This document shows, in pieces, positions 39,760 through 50,222 of a DNA stretch of 64,000 nt. Each line of letters begins with the position of its first letter. Within the stretch, counting starts at the first letter, position 1. Made by a program: the position numbers and the translations under genes. The stretch comes from Streptococcus gordonii. Lineage in GTDB: Bacteria > Bacillota > Bacilli > Lactobacillales > Streptococcaceae. The stretch lies in contig NZ_LQWV01000004.1 of the NCBI RefSeq assembly GCF_001553855.1, positions 1 through 64,000 on the forward strand, in the 5' to 3' direction. The notes beneath the pieces were generated by a model, which saw only the letters and a program-made list of their open reading frames with translations, made no database searches and was not told the origin of the DNA.

Positions 39760-40422
39760 ATGATTCACCTATACTTTTTTCTTGTTGGTACCGTCTTTGC
39801 CTCATTCCTAGGCTTGGTCATCGACCGCTTCCCAGAGCAGTCTATCATCACACCAGCTAGTCATTGTAATGCCTGTGGGAAAAGACTGGCCCCTCGTGAC
39901 TTGATTCCTATTGTTTCCCAAGTCTTGAACCGTCTTCGCTGTCGCTTCTGTGGAGACAAGATTCCCTTACGTTATTTATTTTTTGAATGTATCTTTGGCG
40001 GTCTTTTTCTGGCCACTTCACTTGGTACAATTTCTATCAGTCAACTCCTGCTACTTACCATGGGCATAATGTTGGCCATATATGATCAAAGAGAGCTGCA
40101 ATACCCCTTAATGATCTGGTTATTTTTTCAGCTCTTGTTGCTAATGATATCGGGCATCAATCTTCTCATACTCTTCTTTTTAGCCCTAGGACTTCTAGCC
40201 TTCTTTTATAATCTTCGTATTGGAGCTGGTGACTTTCTTTTTCTTGCTTCCTGCTCAGCCATTTTCAGTCTGACGGAAATTCTCATTCTTATCCAAATCG
40301 CTAGCTTCTCTGGCCTCGCCTGTTTCTGCTTTAAAAAGAAAAAAGACAGGCTGGCATTTGTACCCTGTCTTTTGTTTGGTATCGTAGTTCTTATTTCTTA
40401 TAAGCTGCTGCTTCTTGGATAA
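39760..40422 (+). CDS. comC: Competence prepilin peptidase (ComC/CclA/PilD type)
   Basis: 220-residue polytopic membrane aspartyl protease that cleaves and N-methylates type IV-like competence pseudopilins (ComGC group) needed for DNA uptake. The start [23 protein letters not shown] is the family N-terminus. The cytoplasmic loop has two CxxC pairs (CNAC, CRFC). Catalytic Asp residues are expected in [11 protein letters not shown] and RIGAGDF. Expressed from the cin-box immediately upstream. Its 3' end overlaps the 3' end of the convergent trpA by 32 bp. Confidence 0.93.
   Translation: MIHLYFFLVGTVFASFLGLVIDRFPEQSIITPASHCNACGKRLAPRDLIPIVSQVLNRLRCRFCGDKIPLRYLFFECIFGGLFLATSLGTISISQLLLLTMGIMLAIYDQRELQYPLMIWLFFQLLLLMISGINLLILFFLALGLLAFFYNLRIGAGDFLFLASCSAIFSLTEILILIQIASFSGLACFCFKKKKDRLAFVPCLLFGIVVLISYKLLLLG
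40341..40373 (-). terminator. trp operon terminator inside comC
   Basis: On the minus strand AAAAGACAGG and CCTGTCTTTT pair around a 13-base loop with more T following, 18 bp past the trpA stop. The whole hairpin lies within the comC coding sequence. Confidence 0.75.
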
Positions 40423-41170
40423 AGGTTGCTATGCTGGCGTCCTTTTCATGAAGAGCTTTGACAATCTTAGATCCGACAATGACTCCATCTGAGACTTGAT
40501 TGAAGCGGTCAACATCCTCTAAAGTTGAAACGCCAAAGCCCGTCAGTACTGGAATCACTGCAATATCACGAAGCTTACTCAAGTGCTGGTCCAAATCATT
40601 ACGGTAGCTTCCGCTCTTACCCGTTACACCGTTGATGGCTACAGCGTAGATAAAACCTTCTGCCTCCTTAATTAGCTCCTGCTGACGTTCTAGTCCAGTC
40701 GTCAGGCTCACTAAAGGAATAAGAGCAATATCTGAATCTTCCAGTAAAGGCAAGATGAAATTTCTATGTTCGTAGGGCAGATCTGGAATGATCAATCCTT
40801 TAACCGGTGTCGTAGCCAAATCTTTGACAAAATCATTGAGACCGTATTGGAAAATAGGATTGAAGTAGGTCATGATGATGAGAGGCAGCTGAGTGTCCAA
40901 CTTCTGCAAGCTTGCGACTAAAGAATTGGCGGAAGTATGCTGACCCAGACTTCTCAGACCTGCTTCTTCAATAACTGGCCCATCTGCAACAGGGTCTGAA
41001 AATGGTAGACCGATTTCAATGGCTGACACGCCCAAGTTTTCCAAAAATGCGATAGTTTCCGGCAAACCTGCTAAACCTTTCTCGTGATCACCAGCCATAA
41101 TATAAGGAAGGAAAATTCCCTTGCCTTCTCTTTTGATGGTTTCTAAATGCTGAGTGAGTGTTTTAGTCAT
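40391..41170 (-). CDS. trpA: Tryptophan synthase alpha chain
   Basis: Cleaves indole-3-glycerol phosphate to indole and glyceraldehyde 3-phosphate; 259 residues from [13 protein letters not shown] at 41170. The catalytic Glu is in [16 protein letters not shown] and the Asp in [21 protein letters not shown] and VGSKIVKAL are normal. The start lies 8 bases inside the trpB 3' end; a reading from 41197 would lie further inside trpB. Last gene of the trp operon. Confidence 0.96.
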   Translation of the reverse strand: MTKTLTQHLETIKREGKGIFLPYIMAGDHEKGLAGLPETIAFLENLGVSAIEIGLPFSDPVADGPVIEEAGLRSLGQHTSANSLVASLQKLDTQLPLIIMTYFNPIFQYGLNDFVKDLATTPVKGLIIPDLPYEHRNFILPLLEDSDIALIPLVSLTTGLERQQELIKEAEGFIYAVAINGVTGKSGSYRNDLDQHLSKLRDIAVIPVLTGFGVSTLEDVDRFNQVSDGVIVGSKIVKALHEKDASIATFIQEAAAYKK

Positions 41171-42386
41171 GGGCACCTCCTTTTTGAGCAGCTTCACTTT
41201 CCAAGCGTTCCTTTACCTGAACGACATCCTTGTCACCACGGCCGGATAGGCAGACAATCATTGATTTATCTGGTCCCAACTCCTTAGCCAGCTTAACTGC
41301 GTAAGCAATAGCGTGGCTAGACTCTAGAGCAGGAATAATCCCTTCAATACGAGACAGGAGCTGGAAGGCTTCCAAGGCTTCTTCATCTGTGACTGGGACA
41401 TAAGTGGCACGCTTGATAGCATTAAAATGAGAATGTTCTGGACCGATTCCTGGATAGTCCAGCCCAGCAGAGATAGAGAAAGCTTCCAGAATCTGTCCTT
41501 GCTCATCCTGCAAGACATCCATCAAGGCACCATGTAAAACACCCGGCCGTCCCTTGGTTAAGGTCGCAGCATGTTCATCTGTATCCACGCCCCGCCCAGC
41601 TGCTTCTGTTCCATACATAGCAACTGAGCTATCGTCTACAAAGGGATAAAAGAGTCCAATAGCGTTTGAACCACCGCCAACACATGCCACTAAAGCATCT
41701 GGCAAGGCACCTGCATTTTGCTCAGCAAACTGACGCTTGGCCTCACGCCCAATCACACTCTGATAATCGCGGACAATCTCTGGGAAAGGATGGGGACCTA
41801 AGGCTGAACCCATAATATAGTGAGTATCATCAACCTGAGCCACCCAAGCTCTCAAGGCAGCATTAACTGCATCCTTGAGTACTCGAGAGCCATCGGTCAC
41901 TGACTCTACCTTAGCTCCTAGAAGTTCCATTCGAAAGACATTGAGGGCTTGGCGCTTGACATCTTCTTCGCCCATATAGATAGTACAGTCCATGTTGAAA
42001 AGGGCTGCAGCTGTGGCAGTAGCTACTCCATGCTGACCCGCACCAGTCTCTGCAATGATTTTCTTCTTGCCCATTCTCTTAGCTAGCAGGACCTGACCCA
42101 GGGCATTATTGATTTTATGGGCACCGGTATGGTTGAGGTCTTCCCGCTTCAGATAAATCTTAGCACCGCCAGCATAGGCTGTCAGATTTTTTGCAAAATA
42201 GAGAGGATTCTCACGCCCTACATACTGCTTCAGCAACTCGTCCAGCTCAGCCTGAAAGGCTGGGTCTTTTTTACTCTCACGGTAGGCTTTATCCAGCTCC
42301 AAAACTGCTGTCATCAGCGTTTCTGGAACAAAGCGTCCACCAAATTCACCGTAAAATCCTTCTTGATTGGGTTGATTATATGCCAT
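41163..42386 (-). CDS. trpB: Tryptophan synthase beta chain (operon copy)
   Basis: PLP enzyme joining indole and serine, 407 residues. The PLP Lys is in [15 protein letters not shown], with [33 protein letters not shown] and LSGRGDKD all standard. It directly precedes trpA (overlap) and follows trpF with an 11-bp overlap, so it is the partner of TrpA in the alpha2-beta2 complex. A second, divergent copy lies at 47050-48231. Confidence 0.97.
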   Translation of the reverse strand: MAYNQPNQEGFYGEFGGRFVPETLMTAVLELDKAYRESKKDPAFQAELDELLKQYVGRENPLYFAKNLTAYAGGAKIYLKREDLNHTGAHKINNALGQVLLAKRMGKKKIIAETGAGQHGVATATAAALFNMDCTIYMGEEDVKRQALNVFRMELLGAKVESVTDGSRVLKDAVNAALRAWVAQVDDTHYIMGSALGPHPFPEIVRDYQSVIGREAKRQFAEQNAGALPDALVACVGGGSNAIGLFYPFVDDSSVAMYGTEAAGRGVDTDEHAATLTKGRPGVLHGALMDVLQDEQGQILEAFSISAGLDYPGIGPEHSHFNAIKRATYVPVTDEEALEAFQLLSRIEGIIPALESSHAIAYAVKLAKELGPDKSMIVCLSGRGDKDVVQVKERLESEAAQKGGAHD

Positions 42387-42963
42387 CTTTCACTCTTTCT
42401 ATAAATTCTGTTATCTTTTTTAAGTCCTTCTGGCCGTCAGTCTCGACCCCGCTTGAGACATCAACTGCGTAAGGGGCAAAATGTTGAATAGCTTCTCGGA
42501 CATTTCCTGCATTCAAACCACCAGCGATAAAGAAGGGCTGGTGGATTTGATTCTTGTCAAAATCTTGCCAGTCAAAGGTCTGACCACTACCAGCAAGAGG
42601 TGCATCAAAGAGCAGGTAGTCCGCTTGTTGGCTGACATCTTTTAATGCTCCCTTGACCTGATAAGCTCGAATAACCGGCCGGCCAATCTGAGTCAGAAGA
42701 TCTTCATTAAAATCGCCATGAATCTGCACCAAATCTAGATTTGCCACTGAAATAGCTTCCTGTAGCTCTTCCAAGCTCGGAGAGACGAAAACTCCTACCT
42801 TTTGAACAGTAGCTGGCACCAAGGCAGCGAGCTTCTGAGCTTGCTCCAAACTGACCCTCCGACGGCTCTCAGCAAAGACAAATCCAATGTAATCTGCACC
42901 AGCCTGGCATGCCGTTTCAACAGCGCTGGCCGTTGATAAGCCGCAAATCTTAACCTTTGTCAA
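42376..42963 (-). CDS. trpF: Phosphoribosylanthranilate isomerase
   Basis: 195-residue TIM barrel. N-terminal [15 protein letters not shown] carries the catalytic Cys; the Asp is in [25 protein letters not shown] forms the phosphate site. Overlaps trpC by 14 bases and trpB by 11. Third isomerisation step between PRA and CdRP. Confidence 0.96.
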   Translation of the reverse strand: MTKVKICGLSTASAVETACQAGADYIGFVFAESRRRVSLEQAQKLAALVPATVQKVGVFVSPSLEELQEAISVANLDLVQIHGDFNEDLLTQIGRPVIRAYQVKGALKDVSQQADYLLFDAPLAGSGQTFDWQDFDKNQIHQPFFIAGGLNAGNVREAIQHFAPYAVDVSSGVETDGQKDLKKITEFIERVKDGI

Positions 42964-43717
42964 TTTTCAGCTCCTTGATTTTTTCTGCTACATCCTCTGC
43001 CTGCATCAAAGCAGTTCCGACTAAAATTGCATGGAAGTAAGGAGCTACCAGTTCTGCATCTTCCTTGCTGAAGATAGCGGACTCTGATACGTAAACCCTG
43101 TCATCTTTGAAATGGGCAGACAGCTGAAGACTGGTATTGATATCTGTCTCAAAAGTGACTAAATTGCGGTTATTGACACCGATAATCCGAGCTCCTATTC
43201 TATGGGCAATTTCCAGCTCCGCCAGATTATGGGTTTCGACCAGAACTTCCAAGCCTAAACCTGTCGCAAAATCATAGAGTTCTTGTAGTCGCTTTTTAGA
43301 CAAGGCAGCTACAATCAGAAGAATAACTGTCGCTCCAGCATTACGAGCGCGAACAATCTGTTTTTCATCAATGATAAAGTCCTTATTGAGGGTCGGAATC
43401 GTGACTTGACTGGAAATCTCTCTCAGGTAATCCAGATGTCCTTTGAAGAAAATTTCATCTGTCAGGACCGAAATCATAGCTGCACCGCATCGTTCATAGG
43501 TGCGAGCCTGCTCCACAATATCCACACCGAGATTAATATCTCCCAGACTAGGGCTGGCTTTTTTGACCTCAGCAATCAGCTGCAGCTCTTGGGACTGGCT
43601 TTTGAGATAATCATAGAGGGAATAGGTCGAGCGCAGAGGCTGTAGCTCTTCATAGGACATAGCTGCCACTTCCTGCTCTTTTTGCTTTAGAATGGTTGGG
43701 AGAAATTCTTTGCTCAT
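42950..43717 (-). CDS. trpC: Indole-3-glycerol phosphate synthase
   Basis: 255-residue TIM barrel that closes the indole ring. [15 protein letters not shown] contains the catalytic Lys, [13 protein letters not shown] the second Lys, and [14 protein letters not shown] and [15 protein letters not shown] the remaining conserved residues. Four-base overlap with trpD. Not fused to trpF, as is usual in Firmicutes. Confidence 0.96.
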   Translation of the reverse strand: MSKEFLPTILKQKEQEVAAMSYEELQPLRSTYSLYDYLKSQSQELQLIAEVKKASPSLGDINLGVDIVEQARTYERCGAAMISVLTDEIFFKGHLDYLREISSQVTIPTLNKDFIIDEKQIVRARNAGATVILLIVAALSKKRLQELYDFATGLGLEVLVETHNLAELEIAHRIGARIIGVNNRNLVTFETDINTSLQLSAHFKDDRVYVSESAIFSKEDAELVAPYFHAILVGTALMQAEDVAEKIKELKIDKG

Positions 43718-44718
43718 TTCTGATACTCCTGTAATTGCTTGAGTTTTTCATAGGCTGCGCCACTAGCAATCACTTGGCGGGCCAAAGCTATTCCTTCTTC
43801 TATGCTGTCTGATTTCCCATTAGCATAGAAGCCCAATCCAGCATTCAGAACTGTCATTTCTAGATAGGGGCTGGCTTGATTTTGCAGGACAGATAGCAGA
43901 ATTTCTGCATTTTCCTTGGCATTACCCCCACGAATCGCTTCAAGAGCTATTTCTTCCATGCCAATATCTGACGGCAGAAAGCCGTGCAGGCTGATTTGCC
44001 CATTTTCTAGCAGAGCATACTGGGTACGACCATGAAGACCCGCCTCGTCAAGACCATCCGGCCCCGACACGACTACCGCACGCTTGCGGCCCATATTTTT
44101 CAAAACCTCTGCCGTACTCTCTAACATATCTGGTCGGCTGGTCCCCAAAAGTTGAGTTTCTAGACTCATGGGATGGATGAGCGGACCAGTTAGATTCATG
44201 ATAGTGGGAATGCCGAGGCTAAGACGGGCTGGCATGATGTATTTCATGGCAGGGTGCATGTTCTTTGCAAAGAGAAAGACGATACCTGTCTGCTCAAAAA
44301 CCTTGCCCAAGCTAGCAGCATCTAAGTCTAGATTGATACCCAGAGCTTCTAACACATCAGCTGATCCTGACTTAGAAGAAATGGAGCGATTGCCGTGCTT
44401 AGCCATCTTAATCCCGCCACCTGCTAGTACAAAAGCTGCTGTAGTAGAAATATTGAAGCTGAAAGACTTGTCCCCGCCCGTACCGCAATTGTCCATGGCA
44501 GTATGAATAGTGGTCGGAATCTGCTTAGCATGGCCTCGCATGACCTGAGCCAAAGCAGTTCGTTCCTCGATTGTCTCTCCCTTCATCTTGAGCCCCAGTA
44601 AGAAGGCTGCAATTTGGGACTCTTCCACCTGTCCAGTGACAATACGCTCGATCACATCTGTCATCTCAGCGCTACTTAAATCCTTAAAATCAGCTAGTTT
44701 TGCAATAATCTCTTTCAT
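43714..44718 (-). CDS. trpD: Anthranilate phosphoribosyltransferase
   Basis: 334 residues. The PRPP-binding glycine loop is [17 protein letters not shown], followed by [18 protein letters not shown] and [12 protein letters not shown]. Transfers phosphoribose to anthranilate. Ten bases after trpG, four-base overlap with trpC. Not fused to the glutaminase subunit. Confidence 0.96.
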   Translation of the reverse strand: MKEIIAKLADFKDLSSAEMTDVIERIVTGQVEESQIAAFLLGLKMKGETIEERTALAQVMRGHAKQIPTTIHTAMDNCGTGGDKSFSFNISTTAAFVLAGGGIKMAKHGNRSISSKSGSADVLEALGINLDLDAASLGKVFEQTGIVFLFAKNMHPAMKYIMPARLSLGIPTIMNLTGPLIHPMSLETQLLGTSRPDMLESTAEVLKNMGRKRAVVVSGPDGLDEAGLHGRTQYALLENGQISLHGFLPSDIGMEEIALEAIRGGNAKENAEILLSVLQNQASPYLEMTVLNAGLGFYANGKSDSIEEGIALARQVIASGAAYEKLKQLQEYQK

Positions 44719-44728
44719 ATCGTCTCCT

Positions 44729-45292
44729 CTATTTTACTAAGTCAATGAAATTCTTGATAGACGACAAGCCGTCTGGCGTGCCAATACTTTCAGGATGATA
44801 CTGAAAACCATAAATAGGCAGGCTCTTGTGCTGGATAGCCATGATCGAATTATCATCAGTTGCCCGAGCCGTCACTTCAAAGTCCTCCGGCATCTCTTCG
44901 ATCAAAATCGAATGATAGCGCATGACCGGCTGCCCATCCTCTATCCCTTGATAGATAGGAGATTTCCCCTCAAAGCGCAGAACACTTTGCTTGCCGTGCA
45001 TGACCTTGGGAGCCAAACCTAGCTTTCCGCCAAATACTTCTGCAATGGCTTGGTGTCCCAAGCAAATCCCCAATATCGGCTTTTTACCAGTAAAATCACG
45101 GATAACTTCCTCCATCCGTCCTGCATCTGCTGGCCAGCCTGGCCCCGGAGAAAGAACCAAAGCATCAGCTTCCTCTGCCGCTTGATAAAGGCCTGCATCA
45201 TCATTTCGCAAGACCTTGACTTCTGCGAAATTGCCGATATACTGGGCTAGATTGTAAGTAAAAGAATCATAATTGTCAATCAATAAAATCAT
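44729..45292 (-). CDS. trpG: Anthranilate synthase glutaminase subunit
   Basis: 187-residue class I amidotransferase. The nucleophile is in [13 protein letters not shown] and the His-Glu pair in [25 protein letters not shown] is the standard start. Overlaps trpE by 4 bases. As pabA is not seen here, it might also serve aminodeoxychorismate synthase, but nothing in the window shows that. Confidence 0.95.
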   Translation of the reverse strand: MILLIDNYDSFTYNLAQYIGNFAEVKVLRNDDAGLYQAAEEADALVLSPGPGWPADAGRMEEVIRDFTGKKPILGICLGHQAIAEVFGGKLGLAPKVMHGKQSVLRFEGKSPIYQGIEDGQPVMRYHSILIEEMPEDFEVTARATDDNSIMAIQHKSLPIYGFQYHPESIGTPDGLSSIKNFIDLVK

Positions 45293-46647
45293 TGCATCTC
45301 TCCTATCTTGGTCATTGATTTGGCCTTATTGATGGTTTCTTGGTATTCATTAGCAGGGATCGAGTCATAAACAATACCCGCTCCAGCTTGAACGTAAGCT
45401 CTGCCATTTTTCAAAATCATGGTTCGGATAGCAATGGCAAAATCCATATCCCCCGTCGCAGACAGATAGCCGATAGCCCCCGCATAAACGCCTCGTTTTT
45501 CCTGCTCCAACTCGTAAATACGCTTCATAGCTCGAATCTTAGGTGCGCCTGAGACGGTACCGGCCGGCAGGGTGGACTTGAGCGCATCCATAGCTGTCAG
45601 TTGAGGCAAAAGTTGACCACGAACCACACTGGTCAGATGCATAACATAGCGGAAATACTCTACTTCCATGTACTTAGTGACTTCCACGCTGTTATTCTGG
45701 GCAATTTTACCGATATCATTACGTCCCAAATCAACTAACATACGGTGCTCCGCCACTTCCTTCTCGTCAGCCAGCAACTCCTCTGCCAAGGCTTTATCTT
45801 CTCTTTCATCCTTCCCACGCGGTCTGGTTCCAGCGATAGGATTGGTTGTGACCTGACCCTGCTTGACAGAGACCAGACTTTCTGGGCTGGCCCCGATGAT
45901 CTGATAATCTCCGAAGTCATAAAAGTAGAGATAGTTGGAAGGATTGGTCACACGCAAATTGCGATAGTAATCCAGTGGCCTACCAGAATACTCTGCTGAA
46001 AAGCGTTGACTGAGCACACATTGGAACATGTCTCCCTGCCGAATCAAGCTACGCGCTTCTTCCACCATTTTTTCAAAAGCCGACTGCTCGATATGGCTCT
46101 GGAAGTTCAAACTGGACAGTTCCAGTGGTGAAAATTCATCTGTCGCTGGCTGCGCCAGCTCAGCCATGATATGCTCCAGACTAGCAGCCAAATCAGCTTC
46201 GCTTCTATAACTGTAGAGCGCCTCCTCAAGGATATAGACCTTGTCTTTTTTATGGTCAAAAACCATGTAACTCTCATAAACGAAAAAGTGCATATCCGGC
46301 GTTCCAATCACATCAGCTGGAATCTGGCCAATCTCCTCATAGAGGGAAATCATATCGTAACCGACAAAACCGATGGCTCCACCGCCAAAAGGCAGGTCTG
46401 AATGATGATCTTTTTTTACTGTCAACTCATGTAGATAGTCCAATGGATCTTCCTCAATTACTTGTCCATTCTTTGTTAACTGGCCATTTTCATAGCGGAC
46501 TTCAAAAACTGGATTATAAGCTAGGATAGAAAAGCGAGCTGTCTCGCTATCTCTCGGAATACTTTCCAAAATCACCTTGTGGTCGCCCTGAATCCGCATA
46601 TAAGCTAGGATCGGAGATAAAATATCAGCTGGTAAAATCTTTTGCAT
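45289..46647 (-). CDS. trpE: Anthranilate synthase component I
   Basis: 452 residues; makes anthranilate from chorismate with ammonia from TrpG. The C-terminal chorismate-binding domain shows YRNLRVTNPSNYLYF, IAGTRPRGKDEREDKALAEELLADEKE..HRMLVDLGRND (read in pieces), TLPAGTVSGAPKIRAM and QAGAGIVYDS. The Trp-feedback site would lie in the N-terminal part near residue 30-40 (VILESI). First gene of the operon, downstream of a Trp T-box. Confidence 0.97.
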   Translation of the reverse strand: MQKILPADILSPILAYMRIQGDHKVILESIPRDSETARFSILAYNPVFEVRYENGQLTKNGQVIEEDPLDYLHELTVKKDHHSDLPFGGGAIGFVGYDMISLYEEIGQIPADVIGTPDMHFFVYESYMVFDHKKDKVYILEEALYSYRSEADLAASLEHIMAELAQPATDEFSPLELSSLNFQSHIEQSAFEKMVEEARSLIRQGDMFQCVLSQRFSAEYSGRPLDYYRNLRVTNPSNYLYFYDFGDYQIIGASPESLVSVKQGQVTTNPIAGTRPRGKDEREDKALAEELLADEKEVAEHRMLVDLGRNDIGKIAQNNSVEVTKYMEVEYFRYVMHLTSVVRGQLLPQLTAMDALKSTLPAGTVSGAPKIRAMKRIYELEQEKRGVYAGAIGYLSATGDMDFAIAIRTMILKNGRAYVQAGAGIVYDSIPANEYQETINKAKSMTKIGEMQ

Positions 46648-46763
46648 AATGTTTCTTTCTATTTAATCAGAAGCCTTTAAGGATGAGCAATTTGCTAGTT
46701 ATCACTGCATTCACAAGAACAGATAGCACCTGTCCACTGTCATAACTTGCTCCAGAACTACAG

Positions 46764-47035
46764 AAAAACGCCCGCACAGTTCATCCTGTGAGGGCGTATC
46801 ATCGCGGTGCCACCTCAGTTATGGAGTTTTCAGGCTCCACATCTCATTTACTTATTTACACTCATTTAGATCCCTTTTAGTGCAAGTCAGTATACTGGTT
46901 TACAGCGAAGCATACTAACAAAATAATAAAAGTTCAACTAAAGGACAAAATGTTGACTCCAACAGCCCATTTCATAACTTCTCCTGCCTGTTTACAGCAA
47001 CCACAGACTCTCTGAAAGGAGGGATGTTACTACTC
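46764..47035 (-). promoter_or_regulatory. T-box riboswitch (Trp) of the trp operon
   Basis: The leader begins about 15 bp after the trpB2 stop with AGAAGAGTAGTAAC. A UGG (Trp) specifier lies at 46967-46969 within TTATGAAATGGGCTG. The T-box GGTGGCACCGCG is at 46803-46814 and the terminator ACGCCCTCACAG/CTGTGCGGGCGT with a T run at 46764-46797. Uncharged tRNA-Trp should allow read-through into trpE. I found no convincing promoter between trpB2 and the leader. Confidence 0.92.
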
Positions 47036-47049
47036 TTCTGCTGGGTATT

Positions 47050-48231
47050 TTATTTTCGTTTTTCTAAATAGTCGGCAATGGCTGCCACATCCTTGTCTCC
47101 ACGACCGGATACATTGATAATGATGATTTGGTCAGATGACAATTTTGGAGCTCGCTTGATGGCTTCAGCTATGGCATGAGAGCTTTCGATTGCCGGCAAA
47201 ATCCCTTCCTTTTGTGTCAAGAGGAGCAAGGCATCCACAGCTTCATCATCTGTCGCTGCTACATATTCTACTCGACCAGAATCTTTAAAGAAAGCATGTT
47301 CAGGACCAACTCCAGGATAGTCCAAGCCTGCTGAAATCGAGTAAACCGGAGCCACCTGACCATCTTCAGCAAAGACAGCGTAAGTCTTCATACCATCCAC
47401 TACTCCTACACTTCCCTTGGTCATGGTCGCTGCGTGCTGGTCTGTATCAAGACCACGCCCGGCGGCTTCAACCCCCACTAACTTAACTTCTTCATCCGCC
47501 ACATACTGAGAGAAAGCACCGATAGCATTGGATCCACCACCTACACAGGCAATGACATAATCCGGCAAGCGGCCTTCCTTGTCCAAAATCTGACGACGAG
47601 ATTCTTCACTAATCACCTTTTGGAATTCATGAACAATCGTCGGATAAGGGTGTGGACCGACAGCAGATCCCAAAACATAGAAGGCTTCCAAATCACTCAT
47701 CCAAGCTCCAAAGGCTGCATCAACTGCATCCTTGAGGGTTTTGGTGCCTGTTTCCACAGCGTGTACAGTCGCTCCCATCATTTCCATACGGAAAACATTG
47801 AGGCGCTGGCGCTCTACATCCTCTGCACCCATGTAAACATCGCACTTCATACCAAACTTAGCTGCTGCTGCCGCAGTTGCTACACCATGTTGGCCGGCTC
47901 CAGTTTCAGCGATGACTCGGGTCTTGCCCATGCGCTTAGCTAGAAGAATCTGCCCCAAAACATTATTGAGCTTGTGTGAGCCCAGATGATTGAGGTCTTC
48001 CCGCTTCAGATAAATCTTCGCTCCACCCAGATGCTGAGTCAGACTTTCTGCAAAGTAGAGCGGAGTCTCCCGGCCTGAATAATCTGCCAAATAATGTCGG
48101 TATTCATTTAAAAATTCTGGATCATCCTTATACTTCTCAAAAGTCGCTTCCAATTCATCCAGTAAGGCCTGGATAGGCTCCGGTACAAAAGAGCCTCCGA
48201 ATTGTCCAAAATATCCTTTAGTTTCTGTCAT
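47050..48231 (-). CDS. trpB: Second tryptophan synthase beta chain, TrpB paralogue
   Basis: 393 residues, full length. It keeps the beta-chain residues: [15 protein letters not shown] with the PLP lysine at position 87, [43 protein letters not shown] and VSGRGDKD. Around the lysine it reads HLGSHKLNN where the operon copy and most TrpB read HTGAHKINN. No trpA lies next to it. It has its own Trp T-box. It may supply tryptophan from free indole plus serine, or form an alternative complex with TrpA; it does not look like a decaying copy. Confidence 0.88.
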   Translation of the reverse strand: MTETKGYFGQFGGSFVPEPIQALLDELEATFEKYKDDPEFLNEYRHYLADYSGRETPLYFAESLTQHLGGAKIYLKREDLNHLGSHKLNNVLGQILLAKRMGKTRVIAETGAGQHGVATAAAAAKFGMKCDVYMGAEDVERQRLNVFRMEMMGATVHAVETGTKTLKDAVDAAFGAWMSDLEAFYVLGSAVGPHPYPTIVHEFQKVISEESRRQILDKEGRLPDYVIACVGGGSNAIGAFSQYVADEEVKLVGVEAAGRGLDTDQHAATMTKGSVGVVDGMKTYAVFAEDGQVAPVYSISAGLDYPGVGPEHAFFKDSGRVEYVAATDDEAVDALLLLTQKEGILPAIESSHAIAEAIKRAPKLSSDQIIIINVSGRGDKDVAAIADYLEKRK

Positions 48232-48270
48232 CTTGATTGCCTCATTTCTTTATTTTTCAAGCAAAATAAA

Positions 48271-48535
48271 AGCCCACACACAGAAAAAAACTGTGTGAGG
48301 GCGTAAAATCGCGGTGCCACCTCAATTATGGAGCAAAGTATAGACTGCCACCATATCTCTGTCTTGTCTAACAACAAGATGCACTGTAAGGTGTGCTCAC
48401 CGAATTTTTATTGCTTCAAATTCATTTTTTACATCAGCCCACTTCATAATCTTCCACTACCTGTTTCCACCAACCACAGGCTCCCTGAAAGTAGAAAAAA
48501 TTATTACTTTTCTGATGATTTATTTTATTATAGGT
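48271..48535 (-). promoter_or_regulatory. T-box riboswitch (Trp) of the second trpB
   Basis: UGG specifier at 48439-48441 within TTATGAAGTGGGCTG; T-box GGTGGCACCGCG at 48310-48321; terminator CGCCCTCACACAG/CTGTGTGTGGGC with TTTTATTTT at 48271-48303. Architecture and many segments (GCCTGTGGTTG, AAACAGG) match the trpE leader, pointing to duplication. The remaining gap up to 48598 is AT-rich and probably holds the promoter. Confidence 0.92.
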
Positions 48536-48598
48536 CTTTCCCTTTTTCTTGTCAAGAAAAAATTTTAATTTTTCTTCTAAATCCGAACTTTTCTCTCG

Positions 48599-49138
48599 CT
48601 AATCTCTTTTGAAAACGTCATCTTGACGATTTTTCCAGATTTTCTGACCAAGCTGAAATACCCGCCAAGCCAGATACCCACCCAAAGTATTGGTCCAGAG
48701 ATCATCAATTTCAAAGACTCGATTGGCGTTGATGAGAAGGTCCAGCAGAATCTGGGTCACTTCGATAGACAGACTCATCCCAAAGCTCAGCCATACAACC
48801 TTTTTTGTCTTCCGCAATTTCGGAAAGAGGTAAAGCAATTGAAAAATTAAGGGCGACAGCAAGAAGATATTGGCTAGATTTTGGATAAAGACTTTGACCA
48901 ACTGGATCCAAGAAGTAATCTCGCCAATATTGACAAAGGAATTAAAAGGGATTAACAAAACTACTACTCGGCCAAAATACTGGATTCCAGGAGTTTCCAT
49001 TCCTGGCTCTGGAACCTGAGGAATAAAGCACAGAACGCAAAGTATCAAAAAATAGAGCCAACTTCCTCCTACCAGCAATTTTCGCCCCTTAGCAGTCAGC
49101 TCACCAGCTGAAGTCAGATAGTTCTTAAGGCTGAACAT
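48599..49138 (-). CDS. VanZ-like family membrane protein
   Basis: 179 residues with four hydrophobic segments and the VanZ pattern ([79 protein letters not shown] read in pieces). VanZ proteins confer low-level teicoplanin tolerance in enterococci; the function of chromosomal homologues is unclear. It overlaps rlmN by 14 bases and is probably co-translated. Confidence 0.88.
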   Translation of the reverse strand: MFSLKNYLTSAGELTAKGRKLLVGGSWLYFLILCVLCFIPQVPEPGMETPGIQYFGRVVVLLIPFNSFVNIGEITSWIQLVKVFIQNLANIFLLSPLIFQLLYLFPKLRKTKKVVWLSFGMSLSIEVTQILLDLLINANRVFEIDDLWTNTLGGYLAWRVFQLGQKIWKNRQDDVFKRD

Positions 49139-50213
49139 TTTCTACCAATGCTTTCTCGCGATCACGCTTCATGGTATTAGAACGCAGCTGGCCGCAGGCT
49201 GCATCAATATCTGTACCATGTTCCTGACGAACCACGCAGTTGACTCCGTTTTTCTTGAGGGTATCATAGAAAGCCATCACGCGCTCTTTGGGACTGCGGC
49301 TGTATTGGTCGTGCTCGCTAACGGGGTTGTAAGGAATGAGATTGACATAAGATAGCTTCTTAATGTTCTTGAGCAGCTCAGCCAGTTCCTTGGCCTGCTC
49401 TACACCGTCATTGACTTCATTGAGCATGATATATTCAAAGGTCACCCGGCGGTTGGTCGTCTCGATATAGTATTCGATAGCTGCAAAAAGCTTTTCGATA
49501 GGGAAGGACCGGTTAATCCGCATGATGCTGGTCCGCAGATCATTATTCGGGGCATGTAGGGATACAGCTAGATTGACCTGCACACCTTCATTGGCAAAGT
49601 CACGAATCTTATGCGCCAGACCTGATGTCGAAACCGTGATATGGCGGGCTCCGATAGCCAAACCTTTGTCATCATTGACCGTCCGGACAAACTTGAGCAC
49701 GTTGTCATAGTTATCAAATGGCTCGCCGATTCCCATAACCACGATATGGCTGACCCGCTCATCCTGGCCACGCTCGTCAAAATACTTCTGAACCAGCATA
49801 ATCTGAGCTACAATCTCACCGTTATTGAGGTCGCGTTGCTTTTTAATCAAGCCGGAGGCACAGAAGGTGCAGCCGATATTGCAGCCAACTTGGGTAGTCA
49901 CACAGACTGAAAGTCCATAGTGCTGGCGCATGAGCACCGTCTCAATCAGCATACCGTCCGGCAGCTCAAAGAGGTACTTGACCGTACCGTCAGCAGACTC
50001 TTGAACAATGCGCTGTTTAAGCGGATTGACGACAAACTGATCATTTAGCTTGGCAATCAAGTCCTTGGACAAATTAGTCATCTCTTCAAAAGACTGGACC
50101 CGCTTGCGGTAGAGCCACTCCCAAATCTGGGCGGCACGGAATTTCTTTTCTCCCTGAGACTCAGCCCATTCAATCATTTCCTGACGTGTTAAACTATAAA
50201 TAGATGGTTTCAT
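49125..50213 (-). CDS. rlmN: 23S rRNA A2503 / tRNA A37 C2-methyltransferase
   Basis: Radical-SAM dual-specificity methyltransferase, 362 residues. The CxxxCxxC cluster ligands are in [15 protein letters not shown]; the [11 protein letters not shown] segment binds AdoMet; a C-terminal Cys ([21 protein letters not shown]) is the methyl-carrying or resolving residue. Standard length. It lies between the yutD-like gene (9 bp) and the vanZ-like gene (overlap). Confidence 0.96.
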   Translation of the reverse strand: MKPSIYSLTRQEMIEWAESQGEKKFRAAQIWEWLYRKRVQSFEEMTNLSKDLIAKLNDQFVVNPLKQRIVQESADGTVKYLFELPDGMLIETVLMRQHYGLSVCVTTQVGCNIGCTFCASGLIKKQRDLNNGEIVAQIMLVQKYFDERGQDERVSHIVVMGIGEPFDNYDNVLKFVRTVNDDKGLAIGARHITVSTSGLAHKIRDFANEGVQVNLAVSLHAPNNDLRTSIMRINRSFPIEKLFAAIEYYIETTNRRVTFEYIMLNEVNDGVEQAKELAELLKNIKKLSYVNLIPYNPVSEHDQYSRSPKERVMAFYDTLKKNGVNCVVRQEHGTDIDAACGQLRSNTMKRDREKALVENVQP

Positions 50214-50222
50214 GTTTCTCCT

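Noticed and set aside
47050..48231. Decaying duplicate of trpB
   Set aside because: The frame is full length, all catalytic motifs are present, and it has its own intact T-box leader.
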